Assembly (NCBI RefSeq): GCF_007752345.1
Contig: NZ_CP036299.1
Span: forward strand, 2,495,001-2,559,000
DNA: 64,000 nucleotides
DNA from: Planctopirus ephydatiae
GTDB taxonomy: Bacteria > Planctomycetota > Planctomycetia > Planctomycetales > Planctomycetaceae
Direction: 5' to 3'
Of this stretch, positions 26,514 to 35,521 are shown piece after piece (the stretch's first letter is position 1; each line of letters starts with the position of its first letter). A program made the position numbers and the translations under genes. The notes beneath the pieces were generated by a model. That model saw nothing but the letters and a program-made list of their open reading frames with translations. It ran no database searches and was not told where the DNA came from.

Positions 26514-27691
26514 TCAGACGCAACGCACGTTTTGCTTCCGGGGCCGAGCTGCTCAAGCACAATGGCCCCAAGCTCTCGATCGTGTTGCCGCACTGCTGCG
26601 ACTATAAGCGGCTGTGGCATACCCTCGCTGGCCTGCACAAAGACCGGCTGCGGCTCGATGTGGTGAAGGATGTCGAGCTGCTCGTCTGCGACAATTCACG
26701 GACGGTACCGGATAAGGCGAAAGGCCAGCGGCACTCCGAGGAAGCCGAGAAGCGAGTCAAGGAACTCCCCAACGCTCGCTTCGTGAGTTTTATCAGAGTT
26801 GCGGGGACTGCACCGACGAAAGATGAAGGGATTCGACAAGCCACTGGGCTCTTTGCGATCTGCCTCGATCCGCACTGCGAGTTCCCGGCCGGCATGTTGG
26901 AACGCATCCTCGATTGGATCACAGCTCATCCACTGGATGACGATCTCCACTTCGCGATGGAGCTCCATCTGCGCATGGTCGAACCAGATGGCAAGCCTGC
27001 AGCCTGCTGCACGCACCGGGTAGCCAGGTTCGGAGGGGATGGAAACTTCGCGGTTTGTCGAGTCGATCCGCAGGCCCTGGCTCCCGGAGCGGCACCCTTT
27101 GAGACAGAGACCGCTGGCTGTGCGTTCTTCCTGGTACGCCGGGCTTCCTGGCTTGGCTTTCATCCCCTGTCAGAAGGGTGGGGTGGCGAAGAAAGCTATC
27201 TGCCGGAGAAGTACCGCCAGGCTGGCCGGAGAGTCTGGGTGCATCCCGATTGGCAGTACGTCCATCAATACCACGACATCGACGGTGTGGCGTACAGTGG
27301 CCGGGACTGGATCACCAAAGCCCGCGTGATCCTCAGAGGCTTCAAGGAGCTGAGCTATCCTCCACTGGCCGAAATCAAAGCAAACTTCGTGCAGCCTCGA
27401 CGAATGACCGAACAGCAGTGGCAAGGTCTCCTGCAGGAGCTGCAGATTTGCGAGACTTCCCCAGCGGCCGTTCCTGGCCTCGAAGAGGGCGAACTGCCGC
27501 TGCTAGAGGGATTACCCTGCCCTCATCGTGGCCGCCAATCGGGCAAGATTCTCTGCAACGTCGGCTGCCCCTCGATGCGTTCCCAGCAGGTGACGACCTT
27601 TGATTGCCGGCGCCATGGCCTGGTCATCCTCGGCAAGCGGCGATCGGATCTTGTCAACTGTTTGAACTGCTCATTCAGGCTGGATGATTGA
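26510..27691 (+). CDS. Glycosyltransferase family 2-like protein with Cys-rich tail
   Basis: 393 residues, overlapping the fibre stop by four bases. GT-A elements are visible: [19 protein letters not shown] near residue 21, [10 protein letters not shown], then [20 protein letters not shown], where the nucleotide-sugar site is expected, and [20 protein letters not shown], an ExxY-type acceptor motif. The last 70 residues hold paired cysteines ([33 protein letters not shown]). The gene closes the tail operon. Coupling to the fibre suggests that it glycosylates the fibre's Thr/Ser repeats; modifying the host envelope is the alternative. Confidence 0.75.
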   Translation: MIRRNARFASGAELLKHNGPKLSIVLPHCCDYKRLWHTLAGLHKDRLRLDVVKDVELLVCDNSRTVPDKAKGQRHSEEAEKRVKELPNARFVSFIRVAGTAPTKDEGIRQATGLFAICLDPHCEFPAGMLERILDWITAHPLDDDLHFAMELHLRMVEPDGKPAACCTHRVARFGGDGNFAVCRVDPQALAPGAAPFETETAGCAFFLVRRASWLGFHPLSEGWGGEESYLPEKYRQAGRRVWVHPDWQYVHQYHDIDGVAYSGRDWITKARVILRGFKELSYPPLAEIKANFVQPRRMTEQQWQGLLQELQICETSPAAVPGLEEGELPLLEGLPCPHRGRQSGKILCNVGCPSMRSQQVTTFDCRRHGLVILGKRRSDLVNCLNCSFRLDD

Positions 27692-27788
27692 TCTCAGAAA
27701 ATTCAAGTAATTAGATTTTTATTCCCCTGTGTTACATGACATAGAGTAGGCGAATTCATGTGGCCCTTGCAGTCTGACTGGCTGATGT

Positions 27789-27808
27789 GTGATTTCCCCA
27801 GAAATTAC
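27789..27808. repeat. Island palindrome P6
   Basis: GTGATTTC-CCCA-GAAATTAC, with one mismatch between the arms. It lies in the 127-base gap between the last tail gene and the metal-efflux block, close to the stop of the minus-strand gene at 27819. Confidence 0.6.
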
Positions 27809-27818
27809 AGAACTCGCC

Positions 27819-28157
27819 TCAGTTGAAGTTCTGAGATATCGCGAACCATCCCAAAATCATAACTGAGGTCGCCAAGAGGCCCACCGCGACGGCAGTCCAG
27901 AATCCCATGTGCCATTGTTCTGCAAACGCCAGCGGGACGAAGAACGGCAAGGTGAGCGGCACAAGGATCAGTGTCTCCCTCGCCATCGCTGACATGCTTT
28001 TCAGATCGCCATGGGCCTGCCAACTGAAGCTGAACGCCAGAATGCTAGTCAGCGGCAATGAGAGCAAGAGCGCCCCGATCCGAGGCCAGCGTCCTGAGAT
28101 TTCCGACACGCTGGCGATGATCACGGCCGCAAGGATAAGCCGCAGAAAGAAAACCAT
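27819..28157 (-). CDS. DUF3147 family membrane protein
   Basis: 112 residues from the ATG at 28157; AAGGGT lies seven bases upstream, which selects this start over one 11 codons earlier. Four hydrophobic helices: FLRLILAAVIIASVSEI, IGALLLSLPLTSILAFSF, ILVPLTLPFFVPLAFAE and WTAVAVGLLATSVMILGWFA, with the family's GRWPRIGALLLSLPLTS. DUF3147 proteins often neighbour metal-efflux genes; their function is unknown. It is divergent from the His-rich gene, sharing an 80-base intergenic region. Confidence 0.8.
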   Translation of the reverse strand: MVFFLRLILAAVIIASVSEISGRWPRIGALLLSLPLTSILAFSFSWQAHGDLKSMSAMARETLILVPLTLPFFVPLAFAEQWHMGFWTAVAVGLLATSVMILGWFAISQNFN

Positions 28158-28237
28158 GAAATACCCTTTCTTGTCGTTCGTCGTTGCCATCGGTCAAAAG
28201 ATGACGTAATCTCAGAGTAGCACCAAAAAAGGTTTTT

Positions 28238-28678
28238 GTGTCGATGCTCCAACGTTTGCTGGTACTTCTGGTGACTTGTGGACTGCTTGTGCAGGGAATG
28301 GCCTTCCCCCACGTGCATGCCGCTGGAGATCTGGATACACCCAGCGGACATACAGCCAGACCACATATTCACACCGCACATTCCCACCACGGACATTCTC
28401 ACGAACATGGCCATGGCCATCACTCGCCCGAGAATTCCACAACGACCCCAGAGTCAGCTCCTTCGCATGACGATTCCGCCATCTACGTCGGTGATCTGAT
28501 TTCTCTCCATGTCCAGCGGAGTGTCGAGATCTTGCCACCCGTATCGAGTGGCTTTCTAGTCGAATATCGCGTCTTCCTTGGGCCATCGCTGATGATGGCG
28601 CGACCCTTCACGGATCGCCCACCCGATCCCGGTGATGGCTGTCCTCTCTATCTGCGACTGCTCTCACTGCGCGTTTAA
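28238..28678 (+). CDS. His-rich exported metal-binding protein
   Basis: 146 residues from GTG 28238 (AAAAAAGG five bases upstream) or ATG 28244. A signal peptide (LLVLLVTCGLLVQGMAF) precedes a stretch with many His (THTAHSHHGHSHEHGHGHHS uses 10 in 20 residues), a soft metal-binding region. The C-terminal part, SLHVQRSVEILPPVSSGF and GPSLMMARPFTDRPPDP, resembles small proteins that precede CusA-type operons in planctomycetes. Likely a periplasmic metal scavenger or sensor for the efflux pump downstream. Confidence 0.75.
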   Translation: MSMLQRLLVLLVTCGLLVQGMAFPHVHAAGDLDTPSGHTARPHIHTAHSHHGHSHEHGHGHHSPENSTTTPESAPSHDDSAIYVGDLISLHVQRSVEILPPVSSGFLVEYRVFLGPSLMMARPFTDRPPDPGDGCPLYLRLLSLRV

Positions 28679-28940
28679 CGGGCTTTCATGCCTGCACAGG
28701 CTGCGCGTGCTATTGAGTCTTGGTCGGCGCTGCACCTCATGATGTATCTCACCAAGTCTTCCCAGTGATGATCACGAATTTCGCGTCATCCTCTCGGGCA
28801 TCGCGGTGATATCTCGTTCCCGAATCGCACGGCGACGGGAGTCTGGATGCCGAGCAGCGGCGATGCTCCCACCGCGGAATCCATCGCGTCTGGGCCTGTT
28901 TCCTTCGCCTTCTGCCAGTCCCCCGTGGGAAATCCGAATC

Positions 28941-30338
28941 ATGATCCGTCGACTGTTCAAACCCGCGGCCATCGTCGCGTTTCTCGCGATCGTTATCGTA
29001 ACTGGCTATCTCACCCGTGAGAGGTGGCAGGTCCTGCTGCATCCCGAAACTCGCGCCGCCGATCCGGTTGAGGCGGACGAATCACCCGTCTCTTCCAGCA
29101 AGATCGTGGTGGGAGAACAAGCCCAGCTCAATCTGGGGCTGAAAGCCAAGGCACTGAAACCGCAAACCTATTGGAAAACGATCCAGGTTCCCGGCATGGT
29201 TGTCGACCGTCCCGGCCAAAGCGATCGCGGTGTTGTCGCATTAGCGACCGGGGTCGTTTCTCGAGTCTATCATTTCCCGGGCGACACTGTCCGACCCGGC
29301 GAGGCCCTTTTTAACGTCAAGCTGCTCAGTGAATCGCTTCACCTCACGCAGACAGAACTTTTCAAAGCGACGCAGGAGATCACCCTCGCCCAGGCCCAGC
29401 GCAATCGTTTGGCGTCGATTGGTAGTGGGGGCATTCCCGAGTCTCGCATTATCGAGGTCGACAACCAGATCAAACGCCTCGAAGTGGCCGTCAAAGCGTA
29501 CCGGCAGGAGTTGCAAAACCGGGGCATTGCCTCCCATCTCATCGACGAGATTTCCCAAGGGACGTTTGTGAACGAAGTGACGGTCACCGCTCCCGCCATC
29601 TCCGGTGAACGATTGTCCGAATTGGATCCAGAGGTCACCACAAATAGTGATCCAACCACAACGTTCGAAGTGCAGGAACTGAAGGTCGACCTGGGCCAGC
29701 AAGTTCAAGCAGGGCAACTCTTATGTTTGCTCTCCAGCCATCAACGGCTCGCTATCGAAGGGCAAGCATTTCGAGATGAGACACCCCTTCTTGAACGCAG
29801 TGTCCGGGAGAGTTGGCCTGTGGAGGTCGACTTCCGCGAGGAGACCACCGATTGGGGCGAACTCAAGCAGGAGTTCCGCATCCGTCAGTTGGCCAACACG
29901 ATCGATCCGGTCAATCGGACGTTCGCCTTTCGCATGCCGCTGGAAAACCAGTCGCGGGTCATCGACGACGAGGGTCGACGCCAGACACTCTGGCGGTTTC
30001 GGCCCGGCCAAAAAGTGTTGATCCTCGTGCGGGTGGAAAAGCTCGAAAATGTCTATGTCGTCCCGTCGGACGCGGTGGCGACGGAGGGACCTGAATCCTT
30101 TGTCTTCACTCAGAACGTGAACACGTTCGAGCGCAAACCCGTACGCATCCTGCTGCGTGACCGGCAACGGATTGTTCTTGCCAACGACGGCACGCTCATC
30201 CCTGGAACCTATGTGGTGCAGTCCGCTGCCGAGCAGCTCAATCGCATGGTCAAGTCGGGTGCCAACAGCGGGATCCCCAAGGGATACCACATACACGCCG
30301 ATGGCAGCCTGCACAAGAACGAAGACGAGGGGAAGTAA
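28941..30338 (+). CDS. RND efflux periplasmic adaptor (membrane fusion protein)
   Basis: 465 residues from the ATG at 28941 (GGGAAA eight bases upstream); 45 in-frame codons before it lack signal features. An N-terminal anchor helix (AAIVAFLAIVIVTGYLT) is followed by a barrel-sandwich half (ALATGVVSRVYHFPGDTVRP), a helical hairpin (LFKATQEITLAQAQRNRLAS), the second lipoyl half and a beta barrel (LENVYVVPSDAVATEGPESF). It ends with a His-containing tail (GYHIHADGSLHKNEDEGK), perhaps a metal ligand. It links the inner-membrane pump to an outer-membrane channel; no TolC-like gene is in this block. Confidence 0.88.
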   Translation: MIRRLFKPAAIVAFLAIVIVTGYLTRERWQVLLHPETRAADPVEADESPVSSSKIVVGEQAQLNLGLKAKALKPQTYWKTIQVPGMVVDRPGQSDRGVVALATGVVSRVYHFPGDTVRPGEALFNVKLLSESLHLTQTELFKATQEITLAQAQRNRLASIGSGGIPESRIIEVDNQIKRLEVAVKAYRQELQNRGIASHLIDEISQGTFVNEVTVTAPAISGERLSELDPEVTTNSDPTTTFEVQELKVDLGQQVQAGQLLCLLSSHQRLAIEGQAFRDETPLLERSVRESWPVEVDFREETTDWGELKQEFRIRQLANTIDPVNRTFAFRMPLENQSRVIDDEGRRQTLWRFRPGQKVLILVRVEKLENVYVVPSDAVATEGPESFVFTQNVNTFERKPVRILLRDRQRIVLANDGTLIPGTYVVQSAAEQLNRMVKSGANSGIPKGYHIHADGSLHKNEDEGK

Positions 30339-30347
30339 GGCCTCACC

Positions 30348-33300
30348 ATGCTCAACTCCATCATTCGTCTGGCGCTCATTCACCGTACGCTCGTCCTGGC
30401 TGCTTGCCTGGTCGTGTTAGTCTATGGGGGTTACCTCTCGACGACTCTACCGATCGATGTGTTCCCGGATCTCGACCGGCCTCGAGTGGTCATCCTTACC
30501 GAATGCCCCGGACTCTCCCCGGAGGAGATCGAAACACAGATCACCTATCCAATCGAAACAGCACTACTGGGGGCGGCGGGGGTTGAGGCCGTTCGTAGCC
30601 AGTCCAGCCAGGGGATGAATGTCATTTATGTCGAGTTTAGCTGGACGACCGAAGTGCGCTACGCCCGGCAGGTCGTCGCCGAGCGACTGGCCGTCGTCAC
30701 CGTCCCTCCCGGTGTTCGCCCGCAAATGACACCCCCCGCCTCGATTATGGGCCAGATTCTCCATGTCGGCATCCATCGTCGACTCGGCCCACAAGGCGGT
30801 GATCTGGCTGTCATTGAGAACACCGGCTTGATGGCGGAGCGCGTCACCTCGGGAACAACTAACACACTTAATGTCTGGAAGCCACGTCCACGCAACGATC
30901 TGACTTTGTGGGAGCAGGTCACTGCGGAACATGTTGTTTGGAACACTCAGGGAGCGACTGCCTCAGCAAACTTCACCATCGAAGGCAAGTCCTGCCAGGT
31001 CACTTTCCGGACTCCCTTGGAGGAGCGGATGGATCTGCGGACCACCGCAAATTGGCTGATCCGGCCGCGACTGCTCAAACTACCTGGGATCGCTGAGGTC
31101 ATCCTGCTCGGTGGTGATGTGAAGCAGTATCAGGTACTGGTCGATCCCGACAAATTATTGGAATACAACGCGACACTCCAGGAAGTAGAAACCGCGATTC
31201 AGACGAACAATCTGAATGCGAGCGGTGGCTTTCTGGAGGAGGGCCAGACCGAACGTCCAGTGCGAGTGATCGCCCGGCTCGGCCCCACCCCTGAAAAGGT
31301 GCTGGAGGATCTTCGCAAGGTAGTCGTGAAGGTGGGCGCCGACCGCTCCGTCCTTCTCGGAAATGTGGCCGAGATCGTCGAAGGCGCCGCTCCCAAACGG
31401 GGTGATGGCAGCATTGACGGCCATCCGGGAGTCGTTATCACCATTGTCAAACAACCACACGCCGACACCCGGAAACTGACGGACGAAGTGATAGCTGCAA
31501 TGCGAGAGGCAGAAGCGTCACTTCCCGCCGACATCGTCGTCGAGACCAACCTCTTCCAGCTCAAAAGCTTCATTGATCGGGGAGTCTATTATGTTGAGGA
31601 AGCCCTCCTGATCGGGGCCGTGTTGGTGGTGGTTGTTCTGTTCCTGTTTCTGCTCAACATCCGGACGACCTTCATCACATTGACTGCGATTCCCTTGTCG
31701 CTGGTGATTACCACGCTGGTCTTCCGCATGATCAGCTTCTTCACTGGCCAGGAACTCTCGATCAACGTCATGACGCTCGGTGGCATCGCAGTGGCGATGG
31801 GGGAACTGGTCGACGATGCCATTGTCGATGTCGAAAACATCTTCCGCAGGCTGGGCGAGAACGCGGTCGCCACCAGCCCGAAGCCACCCATCGTCGTGAT
31901 TTACGAAGCCAGCAAGGAGATCCGGTCGGCCATTGTCTTCGGCACGGCCGTGGTCATCCTCGCGTTCCTGCCGCTGTTCGCGCTCTCGGGTGTCGAGGGC
32001 CGGTTGTTCGCGCCGCTGGGGATCGCCTACATCGTCTCGATTCTCGCCTCACTGATCGTGTCACTCACCGTGACGCCGGTCTTGTCCTACTACCTGCTGG
32101 CTGGTTCGGTGACGGCCCATACACATGGCGACGGTTGGCTGCTCAAAGTGTTGAAGTGGGTCGCCGGATACCTCATTCGCTTCAGTATGCGTCACGCGTT
32201 GCTGCTTCTCTCTTTGACCTGGCTATGCGTGGGCTTGAGCGTCTGGCAGCTCACCCGGTTGGGAGCCGACTTTCTGCCGAAGTTCGACGAAGGCTCCGTG
32301 CAGATTAATGTCGCCTTGCCAGGCGGTTCCTCACTCAAAGCCTCCAACGAAGCCTCGGCCTTGATCGACGCGCGGTTGATTACCATGCAGCAGTCTCCGG
32401 AGAACCCGGATGGCCCAGTGCTGCACTTCGCCCGGCGCACTGGCCGGGCGGAACTCGATGAACATGCGCAGCCGATCAACGTGGGCGAATACATCCTGAC
32501 GATGAATCCCGAGTCGGGTGTGGGCCGCGACATCTTTCTTAAGAACCTGCTGGCCGATCTGCGTGCCAATGTTCCCGGCGTCGAGATAGAGGCTGAGCAG
32601 CCACTTTCACACCTCATCAGCCACATGCTGTCGGGGGTCAATGCCCAGGTTGCGATCAAGCTCTTCGGCGACGATCTCGACAAACTGCGGGAACTCTCGG
32701 TGCAGGTGAAGGACGCTATCGTGACGGTGCCGGGCGTGACGCCACCGATCATCGACCCCCAGGAAAGAGTCAATGAGCTGCATGTGGTGCTGAGGGCCGA
32801 CGATCTCGCCTTCCACGGCCTCAGTCGTGAGTACGTGGCCGATTTCGTCCAAACGGCTCTCAAGGGCGAGGCGGTCTCGACGGTCATCGAAGGCCAAAGG
32901 CGATTCGATCTCGTGGTGAAACTCAAAGAACCCATTCGGTCGGATGCCGACAAATTCGGGGAGTTGAGGCTCGATCTTCCCGACGGGCGGGGACAGATCC
33001 GGCTGCGGGAAGTGGCCGACTTCCCCAGCGCTGCCAGCGGGCCGAACCTTGTGAACCGCGAGAATGTCCGACGTCGCCAAACAATCCGCTGCAACGTGAC
33101 GGGACGGGATCTCGAAAGCGCGATCACCGAGATCGAGCAGCGGGTAAGATCCCAGGTGCTGATGCCGCCGGGATACTTCGTCGAATTCGGCGGGCAGTTC
33201 GAAGCCCAGCGTTCGGCCACACGGCTGATTTCGATCCTGGCGGCCGTCTCCCTCGCGGGCATCTTCCTGGTGCTGATGATGCTCTATCCCTCGGTGCGCA

Positions 33301-33776
33301 TCACGTTGCAGATCCTGAACGCCATCCCCACCGCGTTCATCGGTGGCGTGCTCGCATTGGTGGTCACAGGCCAGTCGCTGACCGTGGCCAGCATGGTGGG
33401 ATTCGTGTCTTTGGGTGGCATCGCCGTGAGGAACGGGATTCTGCTGGTGACCCACTACTTCCACTTGATGAAGGAGGAAGGAGAACCGTTCAGCGAGGGC
33501 ATGATCCTGAGGGGCAGCCTGGAGCGTTTGGCACCGGTGCTCATGACGGCCCTGACGGCTGGGATCGGACTCATTCCCCTGGTGGTCAACGGCAAGAAGC
33601 CGGGCCTGGAAATCCTGTATCCCGTGGCGACCGTCATCCTGGGGGGACTGATCACCTCCAGCTTCTGCGAGTTTCTGATTCATCCCGGACTGTTCTGGAA
33701 GTTCTCCGGCCGGGATGCCGAACGACTCGTGCGCGGTGAAGGATCCGATGAGGATCTGCTGCGACACGACGTGTAA
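30348..33776 (+). CDS. Heavy-metal RND efflux permease, CusA/CzcA family
   Basis: 1,142 residues. The N-terminus (RTLVLAACLVVLVYGGYLST, TLPIDVFPDLDRPRVVILTE) and GLSPEEIETQITYPIETAL are classic for the family. The transport-relay helix contains GGIAVAMGELVDDAIVDVEN with adjacent Asp residues that should carry protons. Two large periplasmic loops and 12 helices can be traced. Substrate cannot be fixed by eye; the methionine ladder of CusA is not evident, so a divalent cation is more likely than Cu(I). The gene follows the adaptor after nine bases. Confidence 0.92.
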   Translation: MLNSIIRLALIHRTLVLAACLVVLVYGGYLSTTLPIDVFPDLDRPRVVILTECPGLSPEEIETQITYPIETALLGAAGVEAVRSQSSQGMNVIYVEFSWTTEVRYARQVVAERLAVVTVPPGVRPQMTPPASIMGQILHVGIHRRLGPQGGDLAVIENTGLMAERVTSGTTNTLNVWKPRPRNDLTLWEQVTAEHVVWNTQGATASANFTIEGKSCQVTFRTPLEERMDLRTTANWLIRPRLLKLPGIAEVILLGGDVKQYQVLVDPDKLLEYNATLQEVETAIQTNNLNASGGFLEEGQTERPVRVIARLGPTPEKVLEDLRKVVVKVGADRSVLLGNVAEIVEGAAPKRGDGSIDGHPGVVITIVKQPHADTRKLTDEVIAAMREAEASLPADIVVETNLFQLKSFIDRGVYYVEEALLIGAVLVVVVLFLFLLNIRTTFITLTAIPLSLVITTLVFRMISFFTGQELSINVMTLGGIAVAMGELVDDAIVDVENIFRRLGENAVATSPKPPIVVIYEASKEIRSAIVFGTAVVILAFLPLFALSGVEGRLFAPLGIAYIVSILASLIVSLTVTPVLSYYLLAGSVTAHTHGDGWLLKVLKWVAGYLIRFSMRHALLLLSLTWLCVGLSVWQLTRLGADFLPKFDEGSVQINVALPGGSSLKASNEASALIDARLITMQQSPENPDGPVLHFARRTGRAELDEHAQPINVGEYILTMNPESGVGRDIFLKNLLADLRANVPGVEIEAEQPLSHLISHMLSGVNAQVAIKLFGDDLDKLRELSVQVKDAIVTVPGVTPPIIDPQERVNELHVVLRADDLAFHGLSREYVADFVQTALKGEAVSTVIEGQRRFDLVVKLKEPIRSDADKFGELRLDLPDGRGQIRLREVADFPSAASGPNLVNRENVRRRQTIRCNVTGRDLESAITEIEQRVRSQVLMPPGYFVEFGGQFEAQRSATRLISILAAVSLAGIFLVLMMLYPSVRITLQILNAIPTAFIGGVLALVVTGQSLTVASMVGFVSLGGIAVRNGILLVTHYFHLMKEEGEPFSEGMILRGSLERLAPVLMTALTAGIGLIPLVVNGKKPGLEILYPVATVILGGLITSSFCEFLIHPGLFWKFSGRDAERLVRGEGSDEDLLRHDV

Positions 33777-33826
33777 GCGGGCCCGTTGTGGCTCTTTGTT
33801 TCTTCCCTCTGAAAAGGACCTGCAAG

Positions 33827-34315
33827 ATGATTCTCGCCAAGATGCTCCCTTTGGGTTTGATGGTCACCGCGCTGGCTTTGACGGGCTGCACCCCCACGGC
33901 CAGTCCCCCTGCGGCCGATGTCAAAAAACCAGCTGTTAGTGAGACCGCTGAGCACACTCACGGCACTGGCCCGAATGGTGGTGTGATCTTCGACTTGGGT
34001 AAGTACCACGCTGAGTTCACGGTCGATCATTCCTCCAAGGAGTGCACCGTGCTTTTCGTGACTGGTGACCACGCCGACGATAAGCCCCTCCCCGTGGCAG
34101 CCAAAGAACTCACCCTTACCACGAAGGAAACCAAAACGGCCGATGGTACAGTCGTGGCGCCCATGACCATCACACTGCTTCCTAAGGATGAAGCCGAAGG
34201 CAAGGCGGCCAAGTTCGTCGGCACTGACCCCGGCATCGGCAACGTCGCCGACTTCGAGGGGACCGTGATTGGTGAGATCGACGGCAAGCCCTCACAGGGT
34301 GAGTTCAAGGAATAG
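33827..34315 (+). CDS. Metal-efflux-associated lipoprotein
   Basis: 162 residues from the ATG at 33827 (AAGGA seven bases upstream). Lipobox LALTGC gives a lipidated Cys near residue 20. The mature part has AEHTHGTGPNGGVIFDLGKY then HAEFTVDHSSKECTVLFV, a small domain known in lipoproteins that accompany CusA/CzcA pumps in planctomycetes. Many polar beta segments and few aromatics suggest a periplasm-facing binding domain. Likely a metal-binding helper at the membrane. Confidence 0.8.
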   Translation: MILAKMLPLGLMVTALALTGCTPTASPPAADVKKPAVSETAEHTHGTGPNGGVIFDLGKYHAEFTVDHSSKECTVLFVTGDHADDKPLPVAAKELTLTTKETKTADGTVVAPMTITLLPKDEAEGKAAKFVGTDPGIGNVADFEGTVIGEIDGKPSQGEFKE

Positions 34316-34371
34316 TGCCAGAAGTGAAATTCTGTTGACGAACCTAGCGCAAGCGCCACGATTCCCTTCTC

Positions 34372-34389
34372 TGATTTCGCCCGAAATCA
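34372..34389. repeat. Island palindrome P7
   Basis: TGATTTCG-CC-CGAAATCA, identical to P4 across the palindrome and into CACTC. It lies 57 bases after the lipoprotein stop. GCGCAAGCGCC (34347-34357) precedes it by 14 bases, the mirror of the order at P3. It is the last copy seen in the window. Confidence 0.72.
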
Positions 34390-34398
34390 CTCCCACAA

Positions 34399-34590
34399 AT
34401 GAAGGTGGCCGGGAAGCTGTTTGAGCAACTTCCCGGCCTGCAAATCGACCTGCGCAAACAGGCCGACTGCATTCGCAAGGAAGCGAAAATGCAGCGGTGT
34501 GCCTGTGCGCAAAATTTAGGTCGATTGGCAGGCTTCCCACGCCTGGCTCGGGGCCCTCCGGAAAAGATCGTTCGACTGTGCGTCGTCTAA
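34399..34590 (+). CDS. Doubtful small ORF
   Basis: 63 codons opening MKVAGKLFEQLPGLQIDLRK with no clear ribosome site and no recognised family. Reading past its TAA (34588-34590) in the same frame gives another Cys-rich stretch (LNCGCRSCWPPPYLNFDP) ending just before the methyltransferase, so the pair could be a decayed gene. Otherwise the 394-base gap between 34316 and 34709 holds only P7 and the 11-mer repeat. Confidence 0.25.
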   Translation: MKVAGKLFEQLPGLQIDLRKQADCIRKEAKMQRCACAQNLGRLAGFPRLARGPPEKIVRLCVV

Positions 34591-34709
34591 ATCGATCATT
34601 CCGTTTGTAAGGCCTCCCATCTATGGACCGCTGATGGCGGCCTGAAGACCCATTTCCTGAACTGCGGCTGCCGGTCGTGCTGGCCGCCGCCCTACTTGAA
34701 CTTTGACCC

Positions 34710-35450
34710 ATGAAACCTGTGTATGAAGATGATTTTGTGTCGCTCTATCACGGCGATTTGTTCGATGTGCTGCCGACGCTCCAGCCAGGCTCGATTCACT
34801 CTTTGATCACGGATCCGCCTTACTGCAGCGGGGCTCCTGGAGCAGGAGTGAAGGCCGATCCGGTGAAGAAGTACTGCCAGGGAGGAAATGCCCTCGGCCG
34901 CCCGACCTTTGGCGGTGATAGCAAGAATGAACGAGGGTTCTCGTTCTGGTGTTTGCAGTGGTTGCGAATCTGCAGGCAGCTCGTGAAGGAAGGCGGCTAT
35001 GGTCTCGTCTTCATCGACTGGCGAAACCTGCCCTCGATGTGTGACGCTCTGCAGGCCGCTGACTGGATTCATCGCGGAGTGGCTGCATGGGATAAAGGCC
35101 TCACCTCGAGATCTCCGCATCGAGGTTACTTTCGCCACCAGTGTGAATACATCGTGTGGGGGACGAACGGGCCGTGCCATAAGCGGGACGATGCGGGGCC
35201 GTTCAAGGGTTGCCACCATGTTCCCCATGACCTTAAAGACAAGCACCATATCACGGGGAAGCCTGTCCGGCTGATGTCCGAGTTGGTGCAAGTCGCTCCG
35301 ATCGGTGAAACAATTCTCGATCCATTTGCTGGTTCAGGAACCACACTCCTGGCCGCAAAGAGGGAAGGGCGTCGTGCGATCGGCATTGAGCGAGAAAAAT
35401 CTTACTGCGACATCACAATTAATCGCCTCAGATCTTTAGATCTTCAGTAG
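34710..35450 (+). CDS. DNA methyltransferase (N4-cytosine or N6-adenine, beta-type order)
   Basis: 246 residues. The catalytic motif TDPPY is at 34-38 and the SAM-binding FAGSGTT near 206, in the order of beta-class enzymes, with HGDLFDVLPTLQPGSIHSLI before motif IV. The target-recognition region between them is short. Small orphan methyltransferases of this kind are common in prophages, where they protect DNA from host restriction. No restriction endonuclease is adjacent. The gene sits between P7 and the tRNA fragment at the island's right end. Confidence 0.9.
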   Translation: MKPVYEDDFVSLYHGDLFDVLPTLQPGSIHSLITDPPYCSGAPGAGVKADPVKKYCQGGNALGRPTFGGDSKNERGFSFWCLQWLRICRQLVKEGGYGLVFIDWRNLPSMCDALQAADWIHRGVAAWDKGLTSRSPHRGYFRHQCEYIVWGTNGPCHKRDDAGPFKGCHHVPHDLKDKHHITGKPVRLMSELVQVAPIGETILDPFAGSGTTLLAAKREGRRAIGIEREKSYCDITINRLRSLDLQ

Positions 35451-35521
35451 GTGGGGTGATGAGTTTTTTCACCATCACTGACTGATCATCACAGTTCGCA
35501 CGAACCGATGTGTCAAAAAGC

